In this document: one piece after another, positions 8,635 to 17,864 of the stretch
How the letters are laid out: every line of letters begins with the position of its first letter
How positions within the stretch are numbered: the stretch's first letter is position 1
NCBI RefSeq assembly: GCF_001461695.1
Contig: NZ_AUTC01000099.1
Location: 62,001 to 126,000, forward strand
Reading direction: 5' to 3'
Source of the DNA: Sinorhizobium fredii USDA 205
GTDB lineage: Bacteria; Pseudomonadota; Alphaproteobacteria; Rhizobiales; Rhizobiaceae
DNA length: 64,000 nt
Made by a program: the position numbers and the translations under genes
Notes under the pieces: generated by a model
What the model saw: the letters and a program-made list of their open reading frames with translations, nothing else
The model's database searches: none
What the model was told of the DNA's origin: nothing

Positions 8635-10461
8635 TTATGCGGCGCCGGCGGTGCGGGACTTTTCGAAGCGCTTGCGCTCATTCGGATCGAGATACATCTT
8701 GCGGAGCCGGATCGATTTCGGCGTGACTTCTACAAGCTCGTCGTCCTGGATCCAGGAGAGCGCCCGCTCGAGTGTCATTTTGATCGGCGGCGTCAGGCGA
8801 ACGGCTTCGTCCTTGCCGGCGGCACGCATGTTGGTGAGTTTCTTGCCCTTCAGAACGTTGACTTCCAGGTCGTTGTCACGGGTGTGAATGCCAATGATCA
8901 TCCCGGCATAGACCTTTTCGCCCGCCTCGATGATCATCGGGCCGCGATCCTCAAGATTGAACATGGCGTAAGCCACGGATTCGCCGGCATCGTTGGAGAG
9001 CAGAACGCCGTTGACGCGGCCGCCGATCTCGCCCTTGTAGGGCTGATAGTCGTGGAACAGTCGGTTCATGATCGCCGTGCCGCGCGTGTCGGTCAGAAGC
9101 TCCGACTGGTAGCCGATGAGGCCGCGGGTCGGCGCGAAGAAGACGAGGCGGACGCGATTGCCGCCGGAGGGACGCAGCTCGACCATCTCGGCCTTGCGCT
9201 CCGACATCTTCTGCACGACGACGCCGGAATGCTCGTCATCGACGTCGATGACGACTTCCTCGATCGGCTCCAGAAGCTGGCCGTTCTCGTCCTTGTGCAT
9301 GACGACGCGCGGACGGGAAACGGCAAGCTCGAAGCCCTCGCGGCGCATCGTTTCGATCAGGACGGCGAGCTGCAATTCACCGCGACCGGAGACGAAGAAG
9401 GAGTCCTTCTCGGACGATTCCTCGATCTTCAGCGCAACGTTGCCTTCGGCTTCCTTGAACAGGCGGTCACGGATGACGCGCGAGGTCACCTTGTCGCCCT
9501 CGGTGCCGGCAAGCGGCGAATCGTTGACGATGAAGGACATGGTGACGGTCGGCGGATCGATCGGCTGGGCTGTCAGTGCCTCGGCCACCGAAGGATCACA
9601 GAAGGTGTCGGCGACGGTGCCCTTGGTGAGCCCGGCGATTGCGACGATGTCGCCGGCATGGGCCTCCTCGATCGGCTGACGCTCGATGCCGCGGAAGGCA
9701 AGGATCTTCGAAATGCGGCCGGATTCCAGCAGTTTGCCATCCTGCCCCAGTACCTTCACGGCCTGGTTCGGCTTGACGGAACCGGAGTGGATGCGGCCGG
9801 TGATGATGCGACCGAGGAAGGGATTTGCCTCAAGGATCGTACCGATCATCCGGAACGGACCCTCGGCCACCGTCGGCTCGGGAACGTGGTTCAGAACCAG
9901 ATCGAGCAGCGGTCCCATTCCCTGGTCCTTCGGACCTTCGGGATTGACGTTCATCCAGCCGTCACGACCCGAACCGTAGAGGATCGGGAAGTCGAGCTGC
10001 TCGTCGGTCGCGTCCAGCGCGGCAAAGAGGTCGAAGACTTCGTTGATGACCTCCTCGTGGCGGCCGTCCGGCCGATCGATCTTGTTGATCGCGACGATCG
10101 GCCTCAGGCCGACCTTCAGCGCCTTGCCGACCACGAACTTGGTCTGCGGCATCGGGCCCTCGGAGGCATCGACCAGCACGATCGCGCCGTCCACCATCGA
10201 CAGGATGCGTTCGACCTCGCCGCCGAAATCGGCGTGGCCGGGGGTGTCGACGATATTGATGCGCGTCCCCTTCCACTCGACCGAGGTCGCCTTGGCGAGA
10301 ATGGTGATGCCGCGTTCCTTTTCCAGATCGTTGGAATCCATGACGCGTTCGGCAACGCGCTGGTTTTCGCGGAACGAGCCCGACTGCTTCAGAAGTTCGT
10401 CAACGAGCGTGGTCTTCCCATGGTCGACGTGCGCGATGATCGCGATGTTACGAATGCTCAT
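8635..10461 (-). CDS. typA: Translational GTPase TypA/BipA
   Basis: A ribosome-associated GTPase of the EF-G class, involved in 50S assembly and stress or low-temperature growth. The 608-residue protein shows all GTPase motifs at the N-terminus: AHVDHGKTTL (G1, about residues 10-19), ERGITI (G2), DTPGHADFGGE (G3) and NKIDRPDGR (G4). EF-G-like domains II, III and V and the BipA-specific C-terminal domain (about 490-600) follow. Length is standard. It is monocistronic, with an intrinsic terminator about 30 bases downstream. Confidence 0.97.
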   Translation of the reverse strand: MSIRNIAIIAHVDHGKTTLVDELLKQSGSFRENQRVAERVMDSNDLEKERGITILAKATSVEWKGTRINIVDTPGHADFGGEVERILSMVDGAIVLVDASEGPMPQTKFVVGKALKVGLRPIVAINKIDRPDGRHEEVINEVFDLFAALDATDEQLDFPILYGSGRDGWMNVNPEGPKDQGMGPLLDLVLNHVPEPTVAEGPFRMIGTILEANPFLGRIITGRIHSGSVKPNQAVKVLGQDGKLLESGRISKILAFRGIERQPIEEAHAGDIVAIAGLTKGTVADTFCDPSVAEALTAQPIDPPTVTMSFIVNDSPLAGTEGDKVTSRVIRDRLFKEAEGNVALKIEESSEKDSFFVSGRGELQLAVLIETMRREGFELAVSRPRVVMHKDENGQLLEPIEEVVIDVDDEHSGVVVQKMSERKAEMVELRPSGGNRVRLVFFAPTRGLIGYQSELLTDTRGTAIMNRLFHDYQPYKGEIGGRVNGVLLSNDAGESVAYAMFNLEDRGPMIIEAGEKVYAGMIIGIHTRDNDLEVNVLKGKKLTNMRAAGKDEAVRLTPPIKMTLERALSWIQDDELVEVTPKSIRLRKMYLDPNERKRFEKSRTAGAA

Positions 10462-10595
10462 TTTTTGTCTCGGAAAGCTCTGGGCACGCGCGACAGGGCG
10501 GGTACCGCTTTTCAGTTGCCGCGCTCATACAGGTTTTTTTGCGATTGCGAAAGGGGGCCGGCGTGCACAGCAGGGCTGCATGGGACGCTGCGATC

Positions 10596-12155
10596 TCAAA
10601 CGACCGCTGCCGGATCGAGCGTCACCCGCCAAAGCTCCTTGTCCTGCCGGTCCATGAGCCGCACGGTCATCTGCCGCGTCTGGCCGCTGATATCGACGAT
10701 ACCGAAGAATTGCAGCCCCGCCGAGGGCGGCAGGTTGCTGTCGATGCCGCCGCCCGACGCCTTGATGAAACGCACCTCCGGGCCGAAGGTCATATCGAGT
10801 TCCTTCGGGCCATAGGTCCCGGAATGCAGCGGACCGGAGACGAATTCCCAGAAGGGCAGGAAATCCTTGAAGGCGGCGCGCGACGGGTCGTAGTGATGCG
10901 CGGCCGTATAGTGCACGTCCGCCGTCAGCCAGACGATGTTGTCGATCGCATTGTCGCGGATGAAGCGCAGGAGATCGGCAAATTCCGTCTCGCGGCCCTG
11001 TGGAGCGCCATTGTCGCCATTGGCGATCGCGTCCGCTCCGCGCTTCTTCGAATAATCGTCCCAGACGACGAGGCCGACCGGCATGTCGCAGGCGATCACC
11101 TTCCAGGTGGCGCGCGAGGCGGCGAGTTCGCGTTTCAGCCAGTCCGCCTGCCGCCAGCCGAAGAGCCCGGCCTCGCCGCCCTGGTTCGGGCCGCGATAGG
11201 AACGCAGGTCGACGAAGAACACGTCGAGCAGCGGTCCATAGGCGATCTTGCGGAAGATCCGCCCCGGCTGGGTCGGCAGCGTGCGGATCGGCGTCATCTC
11301 GTGGAAGGCACGCGCCGCACGGGATGCGTAGACCGCCACGTCCTTCTCCGGATAGCGCGAATCGTCGCGAAGGTCGGTGGAGGCCGACCAGTTGTTCAAG
11401 ACTTCATGATCGTCCCATTGATAGAAGGTCGGGCAGACGGCGTTCAAGCCCCGCACATGCTCATCGAGGAGATTGTATTTCCACTGGCCGCGATATTCCT
11501 CGAGCGTGCGGGCGACGTCGCGCTTTTCCGGCGTCACGATCCAGTTCTTCCACATGCCGCCGTCACGAAGCTTGATCTCGTCGGGGATCGGATTGTCGGC
11601 ATAGATCGTGTCGCCGGAGTGAATGAAGAAGTCCGGCTCGTGCTGGCGCATGGTCGAATAGGTTTTCATGCCGACCTCGTCGATGCCCCAGCCCTGGCCG
11701 GCCGTGTCGCCGGACCAGACGAAGCGCACCGACCGGCGGCGCAAGGGCGCGGTGCGAAAACGCCCGACGATCGGCTCCGAGACGCGATTGGCGTCGTAAA
11801 GATCGGTCGCGGTGAAGCGGTAGAAGATGTCCTGGTCCGGCAGCAGGTTGTCGAGGCTGCATTTGACCGCGCAATCGGTCTGCGGCGTCACGTCGATGTC
11901 GGCAAGCCGGACGGCGTTCGAGAAACTCTCGGTGGTCGAATATTCGACCGCAACGCGGGCCGGACGATCCACGCGCGTCCAGATCATCCCCGATTGCGGA
12001 TCGACATCGCCGGACTGCACCCCGTGCAGGAATTCCGGCCGACCGTAGCCGCGCGCATAGAAAGGTGTCGCAAGGCCGGAAGAAGCCATGAGACCGGCGC
12101 CGCCGGCGGAGAAGAGGAAGGAACGCCTGGTGAGCGTGCTTCGAATGTCAGCCAA
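10596..12155 (-). CDS. phoD: Tat-exported alkaline phosphatase D (PhoD-like)
   Basis: A phosphodiesterase/phosphomonoesterase of the PhoD family, acting in the periplasm to release phosphate. The N-terminus carries a twin-arginine signal (TRRSFLF at about residues 9-15, followed by a hydrophobic stretch). Metal-ligand motifs of the metallophosphatase fold are visible: WSGDTAGQG, HSGDTIYADNP, WDDHEVLNNW and LTADVHYTAAHH. The protein is 519 residues, full length for the family. It is divergent from the amidase gene across a 277-bp gap. No Pho box was recognised with confidence. The family also includes enzymes other than phosphate scavengers, so the physiological substrate is inferred. Confidence 0.9.
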   Translation of the reverse strand: MADIRSTLTRRSFLFSAGGAGLMASSGLATPFYARGYGRPEFLHGVQSGDVDPQSGMIWTRVDRPARVAVEYSTTESFSNAVRLADIDVTPQTDCAVKCSLDNLLPDQDIFYRFTATDLYDANRVSEPIVGRFRTAPLRRRSVRFVWSGDTAGQGWGIDEVGMKTYSTMRQHEPDFFIHSGDTIYADNPIPDEIKLRDGGMWKNWIVTPEKRDVARTLEEYRGQWKYNLLDEHVRGLNAVCPTFYQWDDHEVLNNWSASTDLRDDSRYPEKDVAVYASRAARAFHEMTPIRTLPTQPGRIFRKIAYGPLLDVFFVDLRSYRGPNQGGEAGLFGWRQADWLKRELAASRATWKVIACDMPVGLVVWDDYSKKRGADAIANGDNGAPQGRETEFADLLRFIRDNAIDNIVWLTADVHYTAAHHYDPSRAAFKDFLPFWEFVSGPLHSGTYGPKELDMTFGPEVRFIKASGGGIDSNLPPSAGLQFFGIVDISGQTRQMTVRLMDRQDKELWRVTLDPAAVV

Positions 12156-12432
12156 ATTCCGCCTCCGGTGCCGGCTTCGCGAATCATCGTTCTCGCGAGC
12201 GGACCTTTGGCGAACCGCATGTCAGCGGCGTTACAATCGGATGAAACTATTTGAACGGATTGGCGACAGTTCTGTGAAACGCTGTGCAGCGAGCAACGTC
12301 ATCCCCGGCCCGCGAGCCGGACGAGGACAAATGCGCTCGGTGCGCGCTGATTTCGAGGAAGTCAGCCCTATCTGTATCAATCGTGCGGTCCTATAGAAAT
12401 GCCGACCGCCGCAGTTAACGAGGTCCTTCGCC
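12156..12432. other. Divergent intergenic region, no gene seen
   Basis: 277 bases between the divergent phoD and amidase starts. It must hold both promoters. I saw no coding sequence, repeat or convincing operator in it. Confidence 0.6.
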
Positions 12433-13740
12433 TTGGTCCGATCGAACACTCCCTCTCGCGACCGGCTCGAAACCATTCTCGCGCGCCTGGAGCGGCGGCG
12501 CGGCGACGAGCGCGTCTTCATGAAGCTCTATGCCGAATCCGCCCGCGCCGAAGCGGCAGCGGCCGACCGCAGGCGGCAGGAAGGAAAGAGTCTCGGCCCG
12601 CTCGACGGCCTCATCGTCTCGATCAAGGACCTGTTCGACGTCGCCGGAGAGCCGACCCTTGCCGGCTCGATCCTCCGCCGCACGGCGCCGCCGGCGTCGG
12701 CCGATGCCACGGTCGTGCGGCGCTTGCGCGCCGCCGGCGCCGTCATCATCGGCAAGACCCACATGACGGAATTTGCCTTCACCGCCGTCGGCCTCAATCC
12801 GCATTACCCGGTGCCCGGCAACGCTGTCGATCCGATGCTCGTTCCTGGCGGTTCCTCCTCGGGGGCGGGAGTCTCGGTGGCGGAAGGCACCAGCGAGATC
12901 GCCATCGGCTCCGATACCGGCGGCTCGGTGCGGATCCCGGCCGCGCTGCATGGCCTCGTCGGCTTCAAGCCGACCGCCCGCCGCGTGCCGCTCGACGGCG
13001 CCTTCCCCCTCTCACCCAGCCTCGATTCGATCGGCCCGCTTGCCCTCAGCGTCGCCGATTGCGCGGCGGCCGATGCGATCATGGCCGGTGAGACGCCGGA
13101 GCCGCTGACGCCGCTGCCGGTCGGCGGCCTGACGCTCGGCATTCCGAAAGGCATTCTGCTCAAAGAGCTCGCCCCGGACATCGCCAAAGCCTTTGAGGCA
13201 AGCCTGCAAAGGCTGTCGCGTGCCGGCGCAAGCCTCGCCGAATTTGAGATTGACGATCTTCTCGCGCGCTTTGCCGAAGCAACCGCAATCGGCTCCCTCG
13301 CCAGTCTCGAAGCAAGCCGCATCCATGCGGACTGGCTGGTGGACGACACGGCGCCGGTCGACCCCCGCGTCAAATCCCCGCTCCGCCGCCGCCTCGCCGT
13401 CCCCGACGCCGCGCTCGAAACCCTGCTGCAGACCCGGCGGGCGCTTGCCCGCGCCATGGACGAGCGCCTGGCGCGCTTCGACCTCGTCCTCCTGCCGACA
13501 ACACCGATTCCCGCCGTTCGCATTGCCTCCGTGGAACAGGACAAACAGCAGTATCGTCGTGTCGAAGACCTGCTGTTGCGCAACACTGAGGTTGCCAACC
13601 AGTTCGACCTGACGGCAATCACCCTGCCGATGCCCGGGACCGCCTTGCCGGCAGGCTTGATGCTGATGGGACGGAACGGCGCCGACAGGGCGCTGTTGCG
13701 GGTGGCCGCTTCCGTCGAGTGTCTGTTGCAGAACGGTTAG
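12433..13740 (+). CDS. Amidase (amidase-signature family)
   Basis: Hydrolyses an amide through a Ser-cisSer-Lys triad. The signature is intact: Lys65 in SIKDLFDV, cis-Ser141 in PGGSSSG and nucleophile Ser165 in DTGGSVRIP. The protein has 435 residues. It is not GatA-like in context (no gatB or gatC nearby) and is more probably a small-molecule amidase. The start at 12433 is GTG, and the reading frame lacks a clear Shine-Dalgarno, so the first few residues are uncertain. The substrate cannot be read from sequence. Confidence 0.88.
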   Translation: MVRSNTPSRDRLETILARLERRRGDERVFMKLYAESARAEAAAADRRRQEGKSLGPLDGLIVSIKDLFDVAGEPTLAGSILRRTAPPASADATVVRRLRAAGAVIIGKTHMTEFAFTAVGLNPHYPVPGNAVDPMLVPGGSSSGAGVSVAEGTSEIAIGSDTGGSVRIPAALHGLVGFKPTARRVPLDGAFPLSPSLDSIGPLALSVADCAAADAIMAGETPEPLTPLPVGGLTLGIPKGILLKELAPDIAKAFEASLQRLSRAGASLAEFEIDDLLARFAEATAIGSLASLEASRIHADWLVDDTAPVDPRVKSPLRRRLAVPDAALETLLQTRRALARAMDERLARFDLVLLPTTPIPAVRIASVEQDKQQYRRVEDLLLRNTEVANQFDLTAITLPMPGTALPAGLMLMGRNGADRALLRVAASVECLLQNG

Positions 13741-13755
13741 CGTCCACCGCCGGCG

Positions 13756-13917
13756 TCAATGCATCGTTTGCGACGCCCAATCCTCGCCGAGGATCCGAAA
13801 GGCATCTTCGAGGGCGGCGACCAGAAGATCGGTGAGTTCGTCGCCGTCATTGTCCATCAGGTAGAGGCCCAGCCGCGCCTCCTGCGGGTCGCTATGGTGC
13901 TCAACAGTGTCAGACAT
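13756..13917 (-). CDS. Small acidic protein of unknown function (53 aa)
   Basis: I do not recognise this protein. The minus-strand frame from ATG at 13917 to TGA at 13756 encodes 53 residues, rich in Asp/Glu/Leu, with a central segment LYLMDNDGDELTDLL and no membrane helix or signal peptide. It is credible as a gene because a strong Shine-Dalgarno (AAGGAAGGA) lies 5-13 bases before the ATG, and because it fills an otherwise empty gap between two plus-strand genes. No experimental or family support is available from sequence alone. Confidence 0.6.
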   Translation of the reverse strand: MSDTVEHHSDPQEARLGLYLMDNDGDELTDLLVAALEDAFRILGEDWASQTMH

Positions 13918-14131
13918 TCATCGTCCTTCCTTCGCCACGTTACATTCCGGCTGTTGGCGTGATGATAGGAAGGCCGGCTTGTGCCGAGCTGACATGCGCG
14001 AGCCCGCCACCCACGGGGTCTCTTGCAATCGCGGCAGCCGGGCCATTCAAAGGGCGTGGTTGGCGCTCATATTTTTTCTCGCCCTCGCGGTTCACGCAGG
14101 ATAGAGGACCACGGAAGTCGAGAGGTTGATG

Positions 14132-14653
14132 ATGTCGAAGAAGACGCGGCGCGATGACGTCCAGCTGCAGCGGCTGAGGACCGAGTTTCCGGATATCTAC
14201 CGCGCCTTACTCGCCGGTGAGATCGCCTCGGCGCGCAAAGCCTGCGCCGCCGCCGGCATCAAGCCGGAGCGCAGCCGCCTCGATAAGCTCAAGAACTCCT
14301 GGGCGAAAGCCACGGATGCCGAGCGCGACGCCTTCCTGAGTTGGCTTGCTGCGAGGGGCGCAAGGCGGTCCAGCCCGACGCTCGCCTCTTCACCCTCCCT
14401 GGCCCCGTCGCCTTCCAGTCCAAGGCAGGCCGAAACGCCGATCGCGAGCGGCCGCTACCTGCTCCCTTCCACCATCGCCGAGATCGAGGTGATCATGGCC
14501 CAGCGCCGACTGACGCCTCAGGATGTGATGCACGAGATGGGATTTGCGGCCGAGGACCGCGCGCTTGCCGGCGCGCTGGCCCGTGGCGCCAGCCTCCGGT
14601 TGTCGGTGATTGCCGCCCTGGAGGGATGGCTGCGCATCAACGCACAGCGCTGA
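14132..14653 (+). CDS. Hypothetical protein (about 173 aa)
   Basis: Not recognised. A basic, helical N-terminal part (about residues 1-75, with AGEIASARKACAAAGI and LDKLKNSWAKATDAERDAFLSWL) is joined by a Ser/Pro-rich linker (about 80-100) to a helical C-terminal part (about 105-170). The C-terminal part contains IAEIEVIMAQRRLTPQDVMHEMGF, which has the feel of a small helix-turn-helix or dimerisation module. ATGs at 14129 and 14132 are both possible. GAGG at 14122-14125 favours 14132. It is transcribed alone, toward the opposing tRNA-Gly. Confidence 0.6.
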   Translation: MSKKTRRDDVQLQRLRTEFPDIYRALLAGEIASARKACAAAGIKPERSRLDKLKNSWAKATDAERDAFLSWLAARGARRSSPTLASSPSLAPSPSSPRQAETPIASGRYLLPSTIAEIEVIMAQRRLTPQDVMHEMGFAAEDRALAGALARGASLRLSVIAALEGWLRINAQR

Positions 14654-14852
14654 GCCGACCGATGCCTTCGGACATCGGCGCGACTTGTTGACTTGGACTT
14701 TGATGCCATGGCCCTGGCGAAGACTTCGCCGGGAGCGCCGGACAAGGCGCTGGATGCCGCTGCGTCGCTCGCGGACATACAAACCTTCGGCCGCTCGATC
14801 CTTCGGAGTCAAACCTGCCGCTCCGCATTTCAACAGAACCGGAAAACACAAA

Positions 14853-14872
14853 AGCCCCGGAAAACCGAGGCT
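14853..14872 (-). terminator. Terminator downstream of tRNA-Gly
   Basis: On the minus strand the hairpin AGCCTCGG-TTTT-CCGGGGCT is followed by TTTGTGTTTT. It starts 19 bases after the CCA end of tRNA-Gly. Confidence 0.75.
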
Positions 14873-14890
14873 TCGAAGGTCTTGGAAGAA

Positions 14891-14965
14891 TGGAGCGGGT
14901 GAAGCGATTCGAACGCTCGACCCCAACCTTGGCAAGGTTGTGCTCTACCCCTGAGCTACACCCGC
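14891..14965 (-). tRNA. tRNA-Gly (GCC)
   Basis: A 75-nt cloverleaf with encoded CCA. The acceptor stem is GCGGGTG/CACCCGC, the D-arm contains AGCTCAGGGGTAGAGC, the anticodon loop is TTGCCAA with anticodon GCC, and the T-loop is GTTCGAATC. An intrinsic terminator follows on the same strand. Confidence 0.97.
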
Positions 14966-15210
14966 TCATCAGACCCAGGCCCGGGGTAATCTGTGGACCG
15001 TGGGTTGTCGCCCCGTCTTGCGGCGACCGGCGCTATATGGCCTAACGATTTTTCAAATGCAACAGGGAAATGATGCGGAAGGCAAGAATTTTTTCGGGCT
15101 AATCCCAAAACGCCGCGATCCCGGTCGTTGGCCGCCGCCCCTGAGATTGCGCAAGCCGGTCCTTCCTCGTAAAGCAAGCTGACACCCCAGACGGCAGAAG
15201 GACAAGACGC

Positions 15211-15720
15211 ATGAGCGAGGCACAGCCGAAGACCGCGGAAGATCTGTTCCGCTTTCTCGACGAGCTCGGTATCGAACACCAGACGAAGCGGCATCAGCCG
15301 GTGTTCACCGTCGCCGAATCGGTGGCGCTGCGCGACGAAATTCCTGGCGGACATACAAAAAACCTGTTCCTGAAGGACAAAAAGGACAATTATTTCCTCC
15401 TGACCGTCGAGGAGCATGCGACGGTGGACCTGAAGATCATTCATCAGACCATCGGCGCGGCAAGCAAGGTCTCCTTCGGCAAACCGGAGAAGCTGATGGA
15501 ATATCTGGGCGTGATCCCCGGCGCCGTGACCGCTTTCGGCGCGATCAACGACACCTCGGGCAAGGTGAAGTTCATTCTCGACGAGGGGCTGATGGAATTC
15601 GACACGATCAACTGCCATCCGCTGTCGAACGACCAGACCACCTCGATCGCCGCCAAGGATATGCTGCGTTTCATGGAGGCGACCGGACACGAGCCGCTTG
15701 TCTTGAAAGTGACGGCCTGA
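15211..15720 (+). CDS. YbaK/ProX-type aminoacyl-tRNA deacylase
   Basis: A 169-residue protein of the prolyl-tRNA synthetase INS-like superfamily (ProXp-ala/PrdX type), which clears mischarged Ala-tRNA(Pro) or related species in trans. Visible family features are TVAESVALRDEIPGGHTKNLFLKDKK (about residues 33-58, containing the catalytic-type lysine) and the glycine loop in YLGVIPGAVTAFGAIND (about 94-110). The C-terminal NCHPLSNDQTTSIA is also typical of free-standing ProX. A deacylase role is family knowledge; the exact tRNA substrate is inferred. It is followed 59 bases later by the thioredoxin-like gene. Confidence 0.88.
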   Translation: MSEAQPKTAEDLFRFLDELGIEHQTKRHQPVFTVAESVALRDEIPGGHTKNLFLKDKKDNYFLLTVEEHATVDLKIIHQTIGAASKVSFGKPEKLMEYLGVIPGAVTAFGAINDTSGKVKFILDEGLMEFDTINCHPLSNDQTTSIAAKDMLRFMEATGHEPLVLKVTA

Positions 15721-15779
15721 CATACGATCTTTGGCGCGGAAAGCATCAAGTCGGGCGACAAGCCCGCGAGGAGAGAAGA

Positions 15780-16757
15780 ATGGGCGGTAGCGATAATCCC
15801 TATGCAGGTTCCTTCGGCAACCAGATGACGGCCTCGGCCTCGTTCGGCGGGCAGCCGGCACCGGATGCCGCCGCCGCCGGCGACCTGATCAAGGAGACGA
15901 CGACCGCCACCTTCGCGCGCGACGTGCTCGAGGCCTCGCGCCAGCAGCCGGTGCTGGTCGATTTCTGGGCGCCCTGGTGCGGCCCGTGCAAACAGCTGAC
16001 GCCTGTCATCGAGAAGGTGGTCAAGGAGGCCGCCGGCCGCGTCAGGCTCGTCAAGATGAATATCGACGATCATCCCTCGATCGCCGGCCAGCTCGGCATC
16101 CAGTCGATCCCGGCGGTCATCGCCTTCGTCGGCGGGCGTCCGGTCGACGGCTTCATGGGCGCCATCCCCGAGAGCCAGATCAAGCAGTTCATCGACCGGA
16201 TTGCCGGCCCGGCCGTCGACGATGCCAAGGCCGAGGTCGAGGCCGTGCTTGCCGACGCCAAGGCGCTCTTCGAAGCCGGCGATGCTCAGAATGCCGCGGG
16301 CCTCTACGGTGCCGTGCTGCAGGCGGAGCCGGAAAATGCCGAGGCGGTTGCCGGCATGGTCGAATGCATGATCGCGCTCGGCCAGCTTGCCGAGGCGCGC
16401 CAGGCTCTGTCGCAACTGCCGGAAGAGCTCGGCAAGGCTGCGGCCATCGGCGCCGTTTCCAAGAAGCTCGACCAGATCGAAGAGGCACGCAAGCTCGGCG
16501 ATCCGGTGCAGCTGGAGCATCAGCTGGCGCTCAACCCCGACGATCACGCGGCGCGGCTGAAGCTTGCCAAGATCCGCAATGTCGAAGGCGACAGGACCGG
16601 CGCCGCCGACCATCTGTTGCTGATCATGAAGCGCGACCGCAGCTTCGAGGACGACGCGGCGCGACGCGAACTCCTGTCGTTCTTCGAGGTCTGGGGGCCG
16701 AAGGATCCGGCGACGATTGCCGCCCGGCGCAAGCTTTCCGCACTTCTCTTCTCCTGA
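15780..16757 (+). CDS. YbbN-like thioredoxin/TPR co-chaperone
   Basis: A 325-residue two-part protein: an N-terminal thioredoxin fold with an intact WCGPC active site (about residues 66-70) and a C-terminal TPR array (about 155-320). This is the YbbN/CnoX architecture, a holdase that protects proteins from oxidation and hands them to chaperonins. Unlike E. coli YbbN, which has SQHC, the active site is a canonical CGPC as in many alphaproteobacteria, so it may be redox-active. A short extra N-terminus of about 30 residues precedes the Trx domain. It lies in a forward run with the LON-domain and Trm112 genes. Confidence 0.9.
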   Translation: MGGSDNPYAGSFGNQMTASASFGGQPAPDAAAAGDLIKETTTATFARDVLEASRQQPVLVDFWAPWCGPCKQLTPVIEKVVKEAAGRVRLVKMNIDDHPSIAGQLGIQSIPAVIAFVGGRPVDGFMGAIPESQIKQFIDRIAGPAVDDAKAEVEAVLADAKALFEAGDAQNAAGLYGAVLQAEPENAEAVAGMVECMIALGQLAEARQALSQLPEELGKAAAIGAVSKKLDQIEEARKLGDPVQLEHQLALNPDDHAARLKLAKIRNVEGDRTGAADHLLLIMKRDRSFEDDAARRELLSFFEVWGPKDPATIAARRKLSALLFS

Positions 16758-16902
16758 CCGGTTGGCGGCAGGCAAGCGGAACCGCTTTTTGCGTCTCCGA
16801 TCGCAGCTTTCTCCTTGAGATTTTCGAGGGATGCACCATCTCTTGAGCGTGCGGCCGGCCTTCATGCGGCGGGAACGCCGCGATCTGCAGGGGCAATCGG
16901 AA

Positions 16903-17583
16903 ATGCATGTCGGAAATGCGCGTTATCTCAGTGCGAAGGATTTGCCGGGGATACTTCCGGTCTTCCCGCTGACGGGCGCGCTGCTGCTTCCCGGTGCACA
17001 ACTTCCGCTCAATATCTTCGAGCCGCGCTACCTCGCGATGTTCGACGACGCGCTCTCCGGCGATCGGCTGATCGGCATCGTTCAACCTTCCTTCGCCGAG
17101 GGACGCAGCGATATCGATTCCGCGCCGGTGCCGGCGCTATGCCAGGTCGGCTGCATCGGTCGCATCACCTCCTTCGCCGAGACCGGCGACGGCCGCTATA
17201 TCACCTCGCTCACCGGCGTCTGCCGCTACAGGCTCTTTGCCGAAATTTCCGGGGTGCGCGGCTATCGCCGTTTCCGCATCGGCCCCTTCGCAGCCGATCT
17301 CGAGGGCCCGGACGACGAAGCCCTCGTCGACCGCGAGGCGCTGCTCGCCGCCTTCCGCGCCTATCTCGACGCCAACAAGCTGGAAGCGGACTGGGAAAGC
17401 GTCGAACGGGCAAGCAATCGCACGCTCGTCAATTCGATGGCGATGATGTCGCCCTACGGGCCGGCGGAGAAGCAGGCGCTCCTCGAGGCGCCCGATCTCA
17501 GGACGCGTGCCGAAACGCTGATCGCGATCACCGAGATCGTGCTCGCCCGCAGTTTCGGCGATCTCGACAACATTCTGCAGTGA
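16903..17583 (+). CDS. LON substrate-binding domain protein
   Basis: A 226-residue protein consisting only of the N-terminal (substrate-binding) domain of Lon protease, without ATPase or peptidase parts. The motif [28 protein letters not shown] (about residues 18-45) is diagnostic. Such stand-alone LAN domains are common in alphaproteobacteria and their role is not established. The frame is open back to 16831, but the ATG at 16903 (MHVGNARY) matches the family start and follows CAGGGGCAA. The stop lies 10 bases before the Trm112-like gene. Confidence 0.88.
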   Translation: MHVGNARYLSAKDLPGILPVFPLTGALLLPGAQLPLNIFEPRYLAMFDDALSGDRLIGIVQPSFAEGRSDIDSAPVPALCQVGCIGRITSFAETGDGRYITSLTGVCRYRLFAEISGVRGYRRFRIGPFAADLEGPDDEALVDREALLAAFRAYLDANKLEADWESVERASNRTLVNSMAMMSPYGPAEKQALLEAPDLRTRAETLIAITEIVLARSFGDLDNILQ

Positions 17584-17593
17584 AGGCGAAGCC

Positions 17594-17782
17594 ATGGACG
17601 CGAATGCCAGCCGGGTCGACCCGAAACTCCTCGAACTGCTCGTCTGCCCGCTGACGAAGGGTCGGCTGCGCTACGATGCCGAGGCCCACGAACTGGTCTC
17701 GGAAAGGGCGCGCCTTGCCTATCCGATCCGCGACGGCGTGCCGATCATGCTGGTCTCGGAGGCGCGCAAGATCGAGGATTAG
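17594..17782 (+). CDS. Trm112 family protein
   Basis: A 62-residue zinc-ribbon-like protein. [17 protein letters not shown] (about residues 12-28) and [17 protein letters not shown] (about 44-60) are the two halves of the Trm112/YcaR signature. Only one Cys remains, as in many bacterial members. Eukaryotic and archaeal Trm112 activates methyltransferases; the bacterial role is unclear. It is the last gene of the forward run and is followed by a short RIME element. Confidence 0.9.
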   Translation: MDANASRVDPKLLELLVCPLTKGRLRYDAEAHELVSERARLAYPIRDGVPIMLVSEARKIED

Positions 17783-17793
17783 CACGCAATTTT

Positions 17794-17854
17794 GCCTCAC
17801 CCTGACCCGTCCCCGCTTGCGGGGAGAAGGGGGCCGGCAGGCCGGATGAGGGGC
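17794..17854. repeat. RIME-type element, short form
   Basis: A 61-bp element that starts GCCTCACC and ends TGAGGGGC (17847-17854), with an internal hairpin CCCCGCTTGCGGGG and the GGCCGGCAGGCC palindrome. It lies between convergent genes. Confidence 0.85.
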
Positions 17855-17864
17855 AAATCCTTGC

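Noticed and set aside
8884-10815. A 643-codon open frame on the plus strand opposite typA
   Set aside because: Antisense shadow of a highly conserved GTPase; no motif or ribosome-binding site supports it.
10539-12254. A 571-codon plus-strand frame opposite phoD
   Set aside because: Antisense shadow; the minus strand carries a Tat signal and metallophosphatase motifs.
15720-15779. Terminator in the ProX-like/thioredoxin gap (TCGGGCGACAAGCCCGCGA)
   Set aside because: Short stem with no T-run; insufficient to call.
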